From: Bacteroidota bacterium
GTDB lineage: Bacteria > Bacteroidota > UBA10030 > UBA6906
Length of the DNA stretch: 6,411 nucleotides
Assembly: GCA_016844425.1 (NCBI GenBank)
Contig: JAERML010000135.1
Coordinates: 1-6,411 of the forward strand
Direction: 5' to 3'
Part shown: positions 1 to 5,292 of the stretch, piece after piece
How positions within the stretch are numbered: position 1 is the stretch's first letter
How the letters are laid out: the number at the start of each line of letters is the position of its first letter
Notes under the pieces: generated by a model
Database searches by the model: none
Told to the model about the DNA's origin: nothing
Seen by the model: the letters and a program-made list of their open reading frames with translations, nothing else
Made by a program: the position numbers and the translations under genes

Positions 1-82
1 GCTGTATCAAACGGAGGTAATGGAAAGATGTATTCGTTGCTTGGATACGTAAACATATTTCATTTCGTGTGCGCGACATGGT

Positions 83-156
83 GGAGTTTTACTCCTTCTC
101 CATCTGAGTTCGCTGGACGCGGATTGCTTGTCCGCCGGCTTTTTGGCGGAGAAGGA
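83..156. repeat. Nested inverted repeats with competing stems
   Basis: Several complementary arms overlap here. GGAGT (83-87) pairs with ACTCC (91-95) over a three-base loop. TCCTTCTCC (93-101) is exactly complementary to GGAGAAGGA (148-156). Inside this outer pair, GCGGA (119-123) pairs with TCCGC (131-135), while TCCGCC (131-136) can instead pair with GGCGGA (145-150), so these two inner hairpins exclude each other. A five-T run at 140-144 follows the first inner hairpin, giving a weak terminator-like shape on the + strand. The layout fits either a small palindromic dispersed repeat (REP- or MITE-like) or an RNA switch or terminator element; the sequence alone does not decide between them. 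Confidence 0.5.
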
Positions 157-230
157 ATACTGTGTGATGAATTCAATACTCCCGAAAAGGGATCATGACA
201 GATAAAATATCGCAATGTTATCGAGAGCTC

Positions 231-269
231 ACCATCCTGACAATTCTGCTCAAATTGTCGAAGGATGGT
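231..269. repeat. Strong 15-bp inverted repeat (hairpin)
   Basis: ACCATCCT (231-238) and GACAATT (239-245) are exactly complementary to AGGATGGT (262-269) and AATTGTC (253-259). This gives an 8 + 7 bp stem with a two-base GA bulge (260-261) and a seven-base loop (246-252). No T-run follows on either strand, so it is not a classical intrinsic terminator. It is the most stable-looking element in the left flank. It could be a structured RNA, a protein-binding palindrome or part of a dispersed repeat. Confidence 0.6.
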
Positions 270-291
270 TCCAAAGAAATCGCGGGGAAAA

Positions 292-311
292 GCGTGCATG
301 CTCCTGCACGC
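292..311. repeat. Short GC-rich hairpin
   Basis: GCGTGC (292-297) pairs exactly with GCACGC (306-311) over an eight-base loop. It lies about 20 bases before the possible -35 box of the large downstream gene and has no T-tract after it. It could be an operator-like site or part of the same structured segment as the 231-269 hairpin. A six-base stem can also arise by chance. Confidence 0.35.
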
Positions 312-332
312 CTGCCTGCAAAGTAACAAATG

Positions 333-362
333 TTGTCACAGTGCAAGAGAATAGACTATAAG
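333..362 (+). promoter_or_regulatory. Possible sigma70-like promoter
   Basis: TTGTCA (333-338) differs from TTGACA at one position. TATAAG (357-362) differs from TATAAT at one position. They are separated by 18 bases. Transcription would start near 368-370, leaving a leader of roughly 30 bases that contains the ribosome binding site and the ATG at 401. It would also exclude the TTG at 365 as a start codon. Promoters in many Bacteroidota follow a different consensus, so the match is only suggestive. Confidence 0.3.
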
Positions 363-388
363 GCTTGAAAAAATGGATTTTGAGGATC

Positions 389-396
389 AAAGGTGA
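389..396 (+). promoter_or_regulatory. Ribosome binding site for the ATG at 401
   Basis: AAAGGTGA (389-396) contains AGGTGA, complementary to the 3' end of 16S rRNA, and ends four bases before the ATG at 401. It is the clearest Shine-Dalgarno in front of any gene in the window. It is the main reason for preferring this start over the TTG at 365, which has only an AAGG one base upstream. Confidence 0.5.
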
Positions 397-400
397 CCCT

Positions 401-3400
401 ATGGTCGCACGAATGAAACCAATAATGCCATTCCAATGGTCGAGAGACTGTGGGACATGTGAGATCCATGCTCTTTCGGTTCGAAAATTGAAATGGTTGC
501 GCGCTGCTGCACTTGTTCTGTCTGTAGCGTTTTACCAGACCGGTGAAGGGCAAAACCTCAACAACAGCGGCCTAATCACCAACATCGGCAAGATACGGGT
601 GAAAAACCAGGCCAACGGTTTGCCGGCGGTTGTCGGCGGCAAGTTCGAGTACTTTGGCGGAAACCAAACCGTGGAGGCCCGGCAATACCAGGAATTGATC
701 CTCTCGGGCAACGGCACAAAGAGCATGACAACTGGAAACATCATTGTTTCCGACACGCTTGCCATCGCGCCCACGACGACACTAGTAACTGCAAGCGGCT
801 TTAATGTGAACCTCGCTGGAGAATTGGTGGAACAAGGATACCTCTCCGGTGGGATTTTCAAAACGGTGGATCTCACCGGCTCGTTGACGTCTTCGAATTT
901 CGGTAACATTGGTGCTACGATCTCATGGATCGCAGTACCTCCCGGCACAACCACAGTGACGCGCATATCCGGAACTGCATCCGCCGACGGCGGGAATCAA
1001 TCCATCAAAAGGTTCTATGATATCGGGGCTACCTTTGCAACCGGCTTGAACGGCACATTTGCGTTCAAATACTCTGATAACGAGCTGAACGGCAAGAATC
1101 CGGCAACGCTGGAGCTCTGGCGGTCAATTGACAGCGGCACAACATGGAGAAGACAGGGTGGAACTGTTGACACGAGCCTGAAGACCGTGACGAAGTCCGG
1201 AATTGTCGGGTTCAGTCGCTGGACAGCGTCGGATGCAACGAATCTTCTTGGGCCAACAAACTATGAATGGGTTGGCTCAACGCTCGCGAAATCTTCAGGA
1301 GACGGCCAGAGCGCACCCGCCGCGTCATCTCTTGCGCCGTTCGTAGTCACAATAACTGATTTCTACGGGAATCCGATTGCGGGCGGCAATGTAACATTCT
1401 CCATCGACAGCATACCGCCTGGTGCCACCGGTCAGTTCCTGTCCTCAACAAGCGGAACCTCAGGAGCCAACGGCCAGGTCTCAACTACCTTGACGCTCGG
1501 TGGACAGCCGGGCCTATATAGGGTGGGGGTCGCGTCTGGAGGTCTCGGAGGAAGTCCGTCTCAGTTTACTGCTACCGCGACGACCGCGGCGGCGGCCATG
1601 TTCCTTTCTTCCGGGGATGGCCAGCAGGATACCATCAACACAGTTTTGACTCCGTTCAGAGTAAGTATCGTGGATGCCGGAAACAACCCCGTGCCGGGAA
1701 TCAACGTTGTATTTTCTGTGACAGGGAATCCGTCAAATGCGTCTGGCATGACTCTTAGTGACACATTGGTGGCATCCGATGCATCAGGTTTTGCAACATC
1801 AACACTCACACTTGGAAGCAAGGTCGGCACCTATTCTATCCGGGCGACGACGGCTGCGCTGCCGGGTATCCAGATCCCGTTCACCGCTCAAGCGACATAC
1901 GGTGCAGCAAAATCTCTCTTTGTAGACGCCGGAACTACCGTTCAGCAGGATACCGTACTCAACGTGCTCGACACTATGTTTGTCGTGCGGGTTACAGACC
2001 GTGACACCAATGCAGTTCGGAACGCCACCGTCCAGTTTGCGATAACGCAGCTGCCGGCAGGTGCAACAGGGCAGTCTCTGAGTACAACCAGCGTGACAAC
2101 GGATAGCCTTGGACAAGCGTCGACGAGGTTGACGCTCGGCTCGAAGATCGGAACATATCAGGTTACCGCGACTTCGGGAAGCCTGGGTGGAAGTCCCTCG
2201 ACCTTCGTTGCACAAGCACAAGCGGCTGCAGCGCGGTTCCTTGCGAACTGGCGGGGAAGCGGTCAACAAAAAACGGTGGCAACGTTGCTTGATACGGCGT
2301 TTGTTACCCGCGTAACGGACATCGCAGGTAACCCCGTTGCGGGTGTCCTGGTGCAGTTTGCAATCACGTCCACGCCATCCGGTGCCTCGGGTCAAACCTT
2401 AAATGCGACCATCGATACGACAGACGTCAACGGTGAAGCGTCAACGATCCTCACGCTTGGCACAAAGACAGGTGTCTACAACGTTCGCTCGGTCTCGTCT
2501 GCCGTAGTGGGGGATACAGCATTCTTTACGGCTCGTGGAACCTTCGCAGCCGCTGCAACAGTTGCCAGGTTGAGCGGAGACGGCCAATCGAGTACCGCCG
2601 GAAGTCTCCTGGGGCAGCCATTTCTTGTATCGGTCAGCGATGCGTTCGGGAACCCCGTTACGGGCGTGAACGTACAGTTTGCATTTGCTACAGCGCCTAC
2701 GGGGGCTACGGGCCATTCATTGACAGCCACAAACGTTGCCACGGATTCTCTGGGTGAAGCTCGAACGACGCTGCGTCTTGGCAACCTGCCCGGCGACTAC
2801 GTGACGACTGCAACGGTCTCAGGATTAACGCCCGTTCAATTCACTGCGACGGCCACCTTTATCCTGGCCGATGTCAATAATGACTTCGATCTCAACATCG
2901 CCGACCTGACGTCGATCATCGATTATATACTCCAGCGGCGGATCCTGGCAGGCATTGATTCCATGAAAGCAGATGTAAACAATGACGGAGCGATCAATGT
3001 CTTGGATCTCGTTGCCATTCAGAATGACCTGTTAGGTATTACACCGCTTCCGAAAGCAGGCCAGGCAAGTAGTTTGGCCGGTGTACCAACCATGGCGGCA
3101 GGATTGAATGGCGCTGGAAGGCAGTTGGCTGTTACTACCGAACTCGAGAGAACATCACTCGGACTGCGGTTCAACATGACCAATACTGTCCCGGTGAAAG
3201 GAATTCAGCTTTATATCAGACTGAATTCGCCGGCGAGTGTAGACAAGCCGGATGTTGTGTTCCAGCGAGCGCGCCATCTGGGTTACCACGTCAGCTCCAT
3301 AGGCCGGGAGGTAAGGCTCGTTGCTTACAACCTGGAGAATGTGCCAGTCGATGCCGGCGCTGGATCGGTCTTCAGATTGCCCATCATACTCCCGGACACA

Positions 3401-3790
3401 TCATCTGTCGACTCTGTTTACGCAATTGTGAGCACGGCAGACACGAGCTTCGATGTTGCCTTGAGTGGAACGGTTCTGAAGAAGCAGACAATTCTGCCCA
3501 CGACGTTTACACTGTATCAGAACTATCCGAACCCATTCAATCCGAGTACGACGATCGAGTACGAAGTGCCCGAAATTTCAGGCCGGGTTCCGCGGGTTGC
3601 CATCCAGATCTTCAACATCCTGGGTCAAAAGGTGTTGACGATCGACCGTGGCGAAAAAGATGCGGGACGTTACCGGGTTGTCTGGGACGGTCGTGATGAG
3701 ACGGGTTCTCGTGTACCTTCCGGAGTTTATTTCTACCGGTTGTTGTCACAGGACTTCGCGACATCGAAGAAGATGGTTCTTGTGAAATAG
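401..3790 (+). CDS. Giant T9SS-secreted adhesin-like protein: Ig repeats, dockerin, cohesin-like domain, sorting domain
   Basis: The predicted product is 1129 residues, probably carried to the cell surface or medium by the type IX secretion system. A basic stretch and hydrophobic core at residues 29-44 form the Sec signal, behind an unusually long n-region. Residues 52-283 are a glycine- and threonine-rich beta region ending in a segment (ELNG, SGTTW, FSRWT) common in Bacteroidota surface proteins. Five Big_1-type Ig repeats span 295-820. A type I dockerin follows at 823-879, then a cohesin-like beta-sandwich at about 907-1024. Residues 1035-1129 are the T9SS type A sorting domain, with LYQNYPNPFNPST and a final KKMVLVK. 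No catalytic domain is recognisable, so adhesion, matrix or structural roles are the likeliest; this is inference. I chose ATG 401 for its AAAGGTGA. The frame is open back to TTG 365 (1141 residues), and TTG 488 would put the signal peptide at the very start. Confidence 0.9.
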   Translation: MVARMKPIMPFQWSRDCGTCEIHALSVRKLKWLRAAALVLSVAFYQTGEGQNLNNSGLITNIGKIRVKNQANGLPAVVGGKFEYFGGNQTVEARQYQELILSGNGTKSMTTGNIIVSDTLAIAPTTTLVTASGFNVNLAGELVEQGYLSGGIFKTVDLTGSLTSSNFGNIGATISWIAVPPGTTTVTRISGTASADGGNQSIKRFYDIGATFATGLNGTFAFKYSDNELNGKNPATLELWRSIDSGTTWRRQGGTVDTSLKTVTKSGIVGFSRWTASDATNLLGPTNYEWVGSTLAKSSGDGQSAPAASSLAPFVVTITDFYGNPIAGGNVTFSIDSIPPGATGQFLSSTSGTSGANGQVSTTLTLGGQPGLYRVGVASGGLGGSPSQFTATATTAAAAMFLSSGDGQQDTINTVLTPFRVSIVDAGNNPVPGINVVFSVTGNPSNASGMTLSDTLVASDASGFATSTLTLGSKVGTYSIRATTAALPGIQIPFTAQATYGAAKSLFVDAGTTVQQDTVLNVLDTMFVVRVTDRDTNAVRNATVQFAITQLPAGATGQSLSTTSVTTDSLGQASTRLTLGSKIGTYQVTATSGSLGGSPSTFVAQAQAAAARFLANWRGSGQQKTVATLLDTAFVTRVTDIAGNPVAGVLVQFAITSTPSGASGQTLNATIDTTDVNGEASTILTLGTKTGVYNVRSVSSAVVGDTAFFTARGTFAAAATVARLSGDGQSSTAGSLLGQPFLVSVSDAFGNPVTGVNVQFAFATAPTGATGHSLTATNVATDSLGEARTTLRLGNLPGDYVTTATVSGLTPVQFTATATFILADVNNDFDLNIADLTSIIDYILQRRILAGIDSMKADVNNDGAINVLDLVAIQNDLLGITPLPKAGQASSLAGVPTMAAGLNGAGRQLAVTTELERTSLGLRFNMTNTVPVKGIQLYIRLNSPASVDKPDVVFQRARHLGYHVSSIGREVRLVAYNLENVPVDAGAGSVFRLPIILPDTSSVDSVYAIVSTADTSFDVALSGTVLKKQTILPTTFTLYQNYPNPFNPSTTIEYEVPEISGRVPRVAIQIFNILGQKVLTIDRGEKDAGRYRVVWDGRDETGSRVPSGVYFYRLLSQDFATSKKMVLVK
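1283..2860 (+). repeat. Five tandem Big_1-type Ig-like repeats (coding)
   Basis: Approximate boundaries are 1283-1597, 1598-1915, 1916-2236, 2237-2557 and 2558-2860. Each repeat opens with a SGDGQ-like motif, continues with a V.D..GNPV.G..V.F core, and closes with a GxASTxLTLGxKxGxY signature and an FTATA-like strand. The opening glutamines fall 105, 107, 107 and 107 residues apart. Repeats 3 and 4 have degenerate openings (DAGTTVQQ and GSGQQ). The DNA copies are clearly diverged, so the duplications are not recent. Such arrays usually act as stiff spacers or adhesive stalks on surface proteins. Confidence 0.85.
2867..3037 (+). other. Type I dockerin domain (coding)
   Basis: Two EF-hand-like calcium loops are present, each DVNND followed by N-x-x-D. 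Counting from ATG 401, the ligand residues are D824, N826, D828 and D835 in the first loop, and D858, N860, D862 and D869 in the second. Each loop is followed by a hydrophobic helix (DLTSIIDYIL and DLVAIQNDLL). The first loop has Phe where Gly is usual after the third ligand. Dockerins bind cohesins in cellulosomes. In T9SS cargo they commonly sit near the C terminus outside any cellulosome, where their role is unclear. Confidence 0.85.
3119..3472 (+). other. Cohesin-like beta-sandwich (coding)
   Basis: This 118-residue stretch alternates hydrophobic strands in a cohesin-like order. The strands LGLRFNMTN and VKGIQLYIRL come first, then a segment (VVFQRAR) and VRLVAYNL. A glycine turn and GAGSVFRLPIIL follow, the last resembling the G-x-G-x-[IL]-hydrophobic strand of cohesins. 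It directly follows the dockerin and precedes the sorting domain. The assignment rests on pattern only; a generic Ig-like fold is the alternative. Confidence 0.45.
3503..3787 (+). other. T9SS type A C-terminal sorting domain (coding)
   Basis: This is the conserved C-terminal signal recognised by the type IX (Por) secretion machinery. It shows LYQNYPNPFNPST, then IFNILGQKV, then the GxYxVxWDGRDExG-like block, SGVYFYRL and the terminal KKMVLVK. The middle resembles the FlgD-type Ig fold common in these domains. Its presence predicts export across the outer membrane, with cleavage and usually surface attachment, and places the organism in the Bacteroidota/Chlorobiota group. Confidence 0.93.
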
Positions 3791-3828
3791 CAAAATCATG
3801 GAGACTTTCGAAAATTAATCCTTACATT

Positions 3829-4590
3829 ATGGCAAGAGGTCATCGTTCTTCGACGTCGGCAGTCGTGAAGCTGGTTCTCCTGGGAGGTCTGTTCATGCTG
3901 ACCTCATGCAGCGGTTCATTAGGCTCTGGCGGACTGGGGAACAAATACCGTTATCAGTACAAAATGGTCACTCCGGCCGCAAGCGAGGACTTGTTGTTTC
4001 AAGATGATAATCTCATCATACAATTCCGTTTCGACGAGGCCGCGATCAAACTCCAATTACAGAACCTTTCCGAATCGGACCTTACCATCGAATGGGAAAA
4101 AGCCACCATTGGGATCGAGAATCGGTTTTATTCGGTCAGACATAGCGCGGATTTTTATGGAGATACGACACTCAGTAAGGTTTCCGTGCTCATACCCCCG
4201 GTGGCGTACATCAAGGAAGTAATGATTCCGCGGGAGCATGTTTATTTTGACGGCAGCAAATGGGTGGAGGTCGACCTCCTACCAACGACAGACAAGAACA
4301 CATCTGTGCTGAAGGAATCTATTCTTCGCAGTGCCGGGCGTTCAATCTCTGTGATTCTCCCCATGAGGTTCGGTCAAACAGCGAAAAAATACCGGTTTGA
4401 TTTTGCCGTGGCCTCTGTAAACCTCCTGGCGTGGGCATCATACGTACCGGTGAAACGAATACCTCTACCACCACGAGGAACCACACACTCTTGGGAACCC
4501 GATTACCTCACGACGGGTATTATCGTCGCTGGAATTGTGGGATTTTCTGTTCTTATTCTGACTCGCAAAAAGGATCCCGCCACTGAATAG
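3829..4590 (+). CDS. Lipoprotein of unknown function with a C-terminal membrane helix
   Basis: This is a 253-residue protein I cannot assign to a named family. The N terminus is a lipoprotein signal: K14, a hydrophobic stretch, then the lipobox LTSC with the acylated Cys at 27, followed by a Gly/Ser-rich linker. The middle (about 55-215) looks like a beta-sandwich; strands such as IKLQLQNLSESDLTIEWEKA are typical of proteins that bind nothing obvious from sequence. Residues 227-245 form a hydrophobic helix followed by RKK, so the chain appears anchored at both ends. Positive-inside logic puts the C terminus in the cytoplasm and the lipid on the periplasmic face of the inner membrane, although Ser at +2 would favour outer-membrane sorting by E. 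coli rules. No Shine-Dalgarno precedes ATG 3829; GTG 3865 would also give a good lipoprotein signal. It lies 38 bases after the adhesin gene and 10 before the next. Confidence 0.85.
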   Translation: MARGHRSSTSAVVKLVLLGGLFMLTSCSGSLGSGGLGNKYRYQYKMVTPAASEDLLFQDDNLIIQFRFDEAAIKLQLQNLSESDLTIEWEKATIGIENRFYSVRHSADFYGDTTLSKVSVLIPPVAYIKEVMIPREHVYFDGSKWVEVDLLPTTDKNTSVLKESILRSAGRSISVILPMRFGQTAKKYRFDFAVASVNLLAWASYVPVKRIPLPPRGTTHSWEPDYLTTGIIVAGIVGFSVLILTRKKDPATE

Positions 4591-4600
4591 CCCTCGGCTG

Positions 4601-5269
4601 TTGAAAACAATTCCTATTTTCTTATTGGTATTTGCATTGGGATTCTCCGCAAGTTGTTCATCATCGCCTCCTCCGAGGGAAGAGAAGGACGAGTTCTTTA
4701 AGCCTATTCAGAGGAAGGTGAAATCAGAGCCCTCACCTTCCTCCGATCATCAGGTCGATGCTTTGGAGGCAGAGGTGCGCATACTCAAGGATTCCCTCTA
4801 CCGCATGCAGAACTACATGCTGGCCTTGCTCCAGGAAACGAGAGAACAACGAGATCAATTACGCGAGCTTGGAGATGCTCTGGCGGCAGCAAATGTGAGA
4901 TTCCGTGAGCTGAACAAACGGTTTGATTCATGGATGGTGGATTCTCTCAAAAAAGCCACAGACACTTTGAAGACCAAGATTGTTTATCTGGATGGCCGTA
5001 TCGCTTTGTACCAGATCTTCGACCTCATGCGGGCAGACAAGAATCTGTATATGCGCATCGAGGGACACACGGATAATGTCGGGATTACGAAGACAAATCA
5101 GAGATTGTCTGAGCAGCGTGCCCGTGCAGTAATGGGTGCACTGGTTCGCAGGGGAATGGACCCTCAACGGCTGATGGCGATGGGTTTGGGACCCCGCAGG
5201 CCCATCGAAAGTAACCTCACTGCGGCCGGGAGAGCTCGCAACAGTAGAGTCGAATTGGTCAGACGATAA
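4601..5269 (+). CDS. Pal-like lipoprotein: coiled coil plus OmpA-type peptidoglycan-binding domain
   Basis: This 222-residue protein probably ties a membrane to peptidoglycan in the periplasm. Residues 1-19 are a lipoprotein signal ending in SASC (Cys 19), with Ser rather than Leu/Val at -3. A charged, proline-containing linker follows. Residues about 50-125 are rich in heptad-like Leu, Glu and Arg and look like a coiled coil. Residues 126-222 are an OmpA C-terminal domain: GHTDNVG, N166, LSEQRA and RNSRVEL. Asp158 and Arg173 are spaced 15 apart, like the E. coli OmpA residues (D271, R286) that hold diaminopimelate. The part before GHTD is about ten residues shorter than usual. The start is TTG: the only in-frame alternative downstream of the stop at 4559-4561 is CTG 4598, and TTG-AAA gives a proper signal peptide. 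It follows the lipoprotein gene by 10 bases, suggesting coupled translation. Confidence 0.88.
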   Translation: MKTIPIFLLVFALGFSASCSSSPPPREEKDEFFKPIQRKVKSEPSPSSDHQVDALEAEVRILKDSLYRMQNYMLALLQETREQRDQLRELGDALAAANVRFRELNKRFDSWMVDSLKKATDTLKTKIVYLDGRIALYQIFDLMRADKNLYMRIEGHTDNVGITKTNQRLSEQRARAVMGALVRRGMDPQRLMAMGLGPRRPIESNLTAAGRARNSRVELVRR

Positions 5270-5292
5270 GGTAAGTCTGCAGAGCATCCGCG

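Larger units (their letters stand above)
1..364. other. Gene-free, hairpin-rich left flank
   Basis: I can support no gene in this stretch. Frame 1 is open from the left edge to a TGA at 196-198, with an ATG at 28 behind a GGAGGT at 13-18, but the 56-residue product is unrecognisable and runs through the inverted repeats. Frame 2 is open only from the edge to a TAA at 50-52 and could be the last residues of an upstream gene. The stretch instead holds a run of inverted repeats (83-95, 93-156, 119-150, 180-192, 231-269, 292-311) and, at its right end, a possible promoter. This looks like a regulatory or repeat-bearing intergenic region. A short open frame cannot be fully excluded. Confidence 0.6.

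Noticed and set aside
1..79. Start of a divergent - strand gene (ATG reading left from 79)
   Set aside because: Only 26 codons are visible. The AAGGAG-like sequence on that strand lies 12 bases away inside the 83-95 hairpin, and the residues match nothing I recognise.
119..144. Intrinsic terminator for an upstream gene
   Set aside because: The stem is only five base pairs, the T-run is five long and separated by four bases, and the same bases pair better downstream. It is too weak to call a terminator.
28..198. 56-codon open frame with GGAGGT nine bases before its ATG, + strand
   Set aside because: The product is unrecognisable, and the frame runs through the nested inverted repeats (83-156) and ends by the small 180-192 stem. 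The Shine-Dalgarno match may be chance. It remains possible as a small protein but is not supported enough to call.
60..329. 89-residue open frame on the - strand
   Set aside because: It spans all the hairpins, has no recognisable domain or good ribosome binding site, and its composition follows the palindromic repeats. It is probably a chance frame.
532..966. 144-residue - strand frame inside the adhesin gene, with others at 1561-1830, 1799-2395, 2441-2716 and 2476-2784
   Set aside because: All are shadows of the Ig-rich coding sequence; none shows a domain, and the + strand frame is clearly the real gene.
3798..3818. Six-codon mini-frame (ATG to TAA) between the adhesin and lipoprotein genes
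   Set aside because: No Shine-Dalgarno and no reason beyond chance in a 38-base gap.
4507..4590. PEP-CTERM, LPXTG or GlyGly-CTERM sorting signal at the lipoprotein C terminus
   Set aside because: The helix-plus-basic layout is similar, but none of the diagnostic motifs precedes the helix. A plain membrane anchor is simpler.
4601..5269. T9SS component PorE (OmpA-domain lipoprotein)
   Set aside because: PorE carries TPR and beta-propeller domains before its OmpA domain. This protein has only a short coiled coil.
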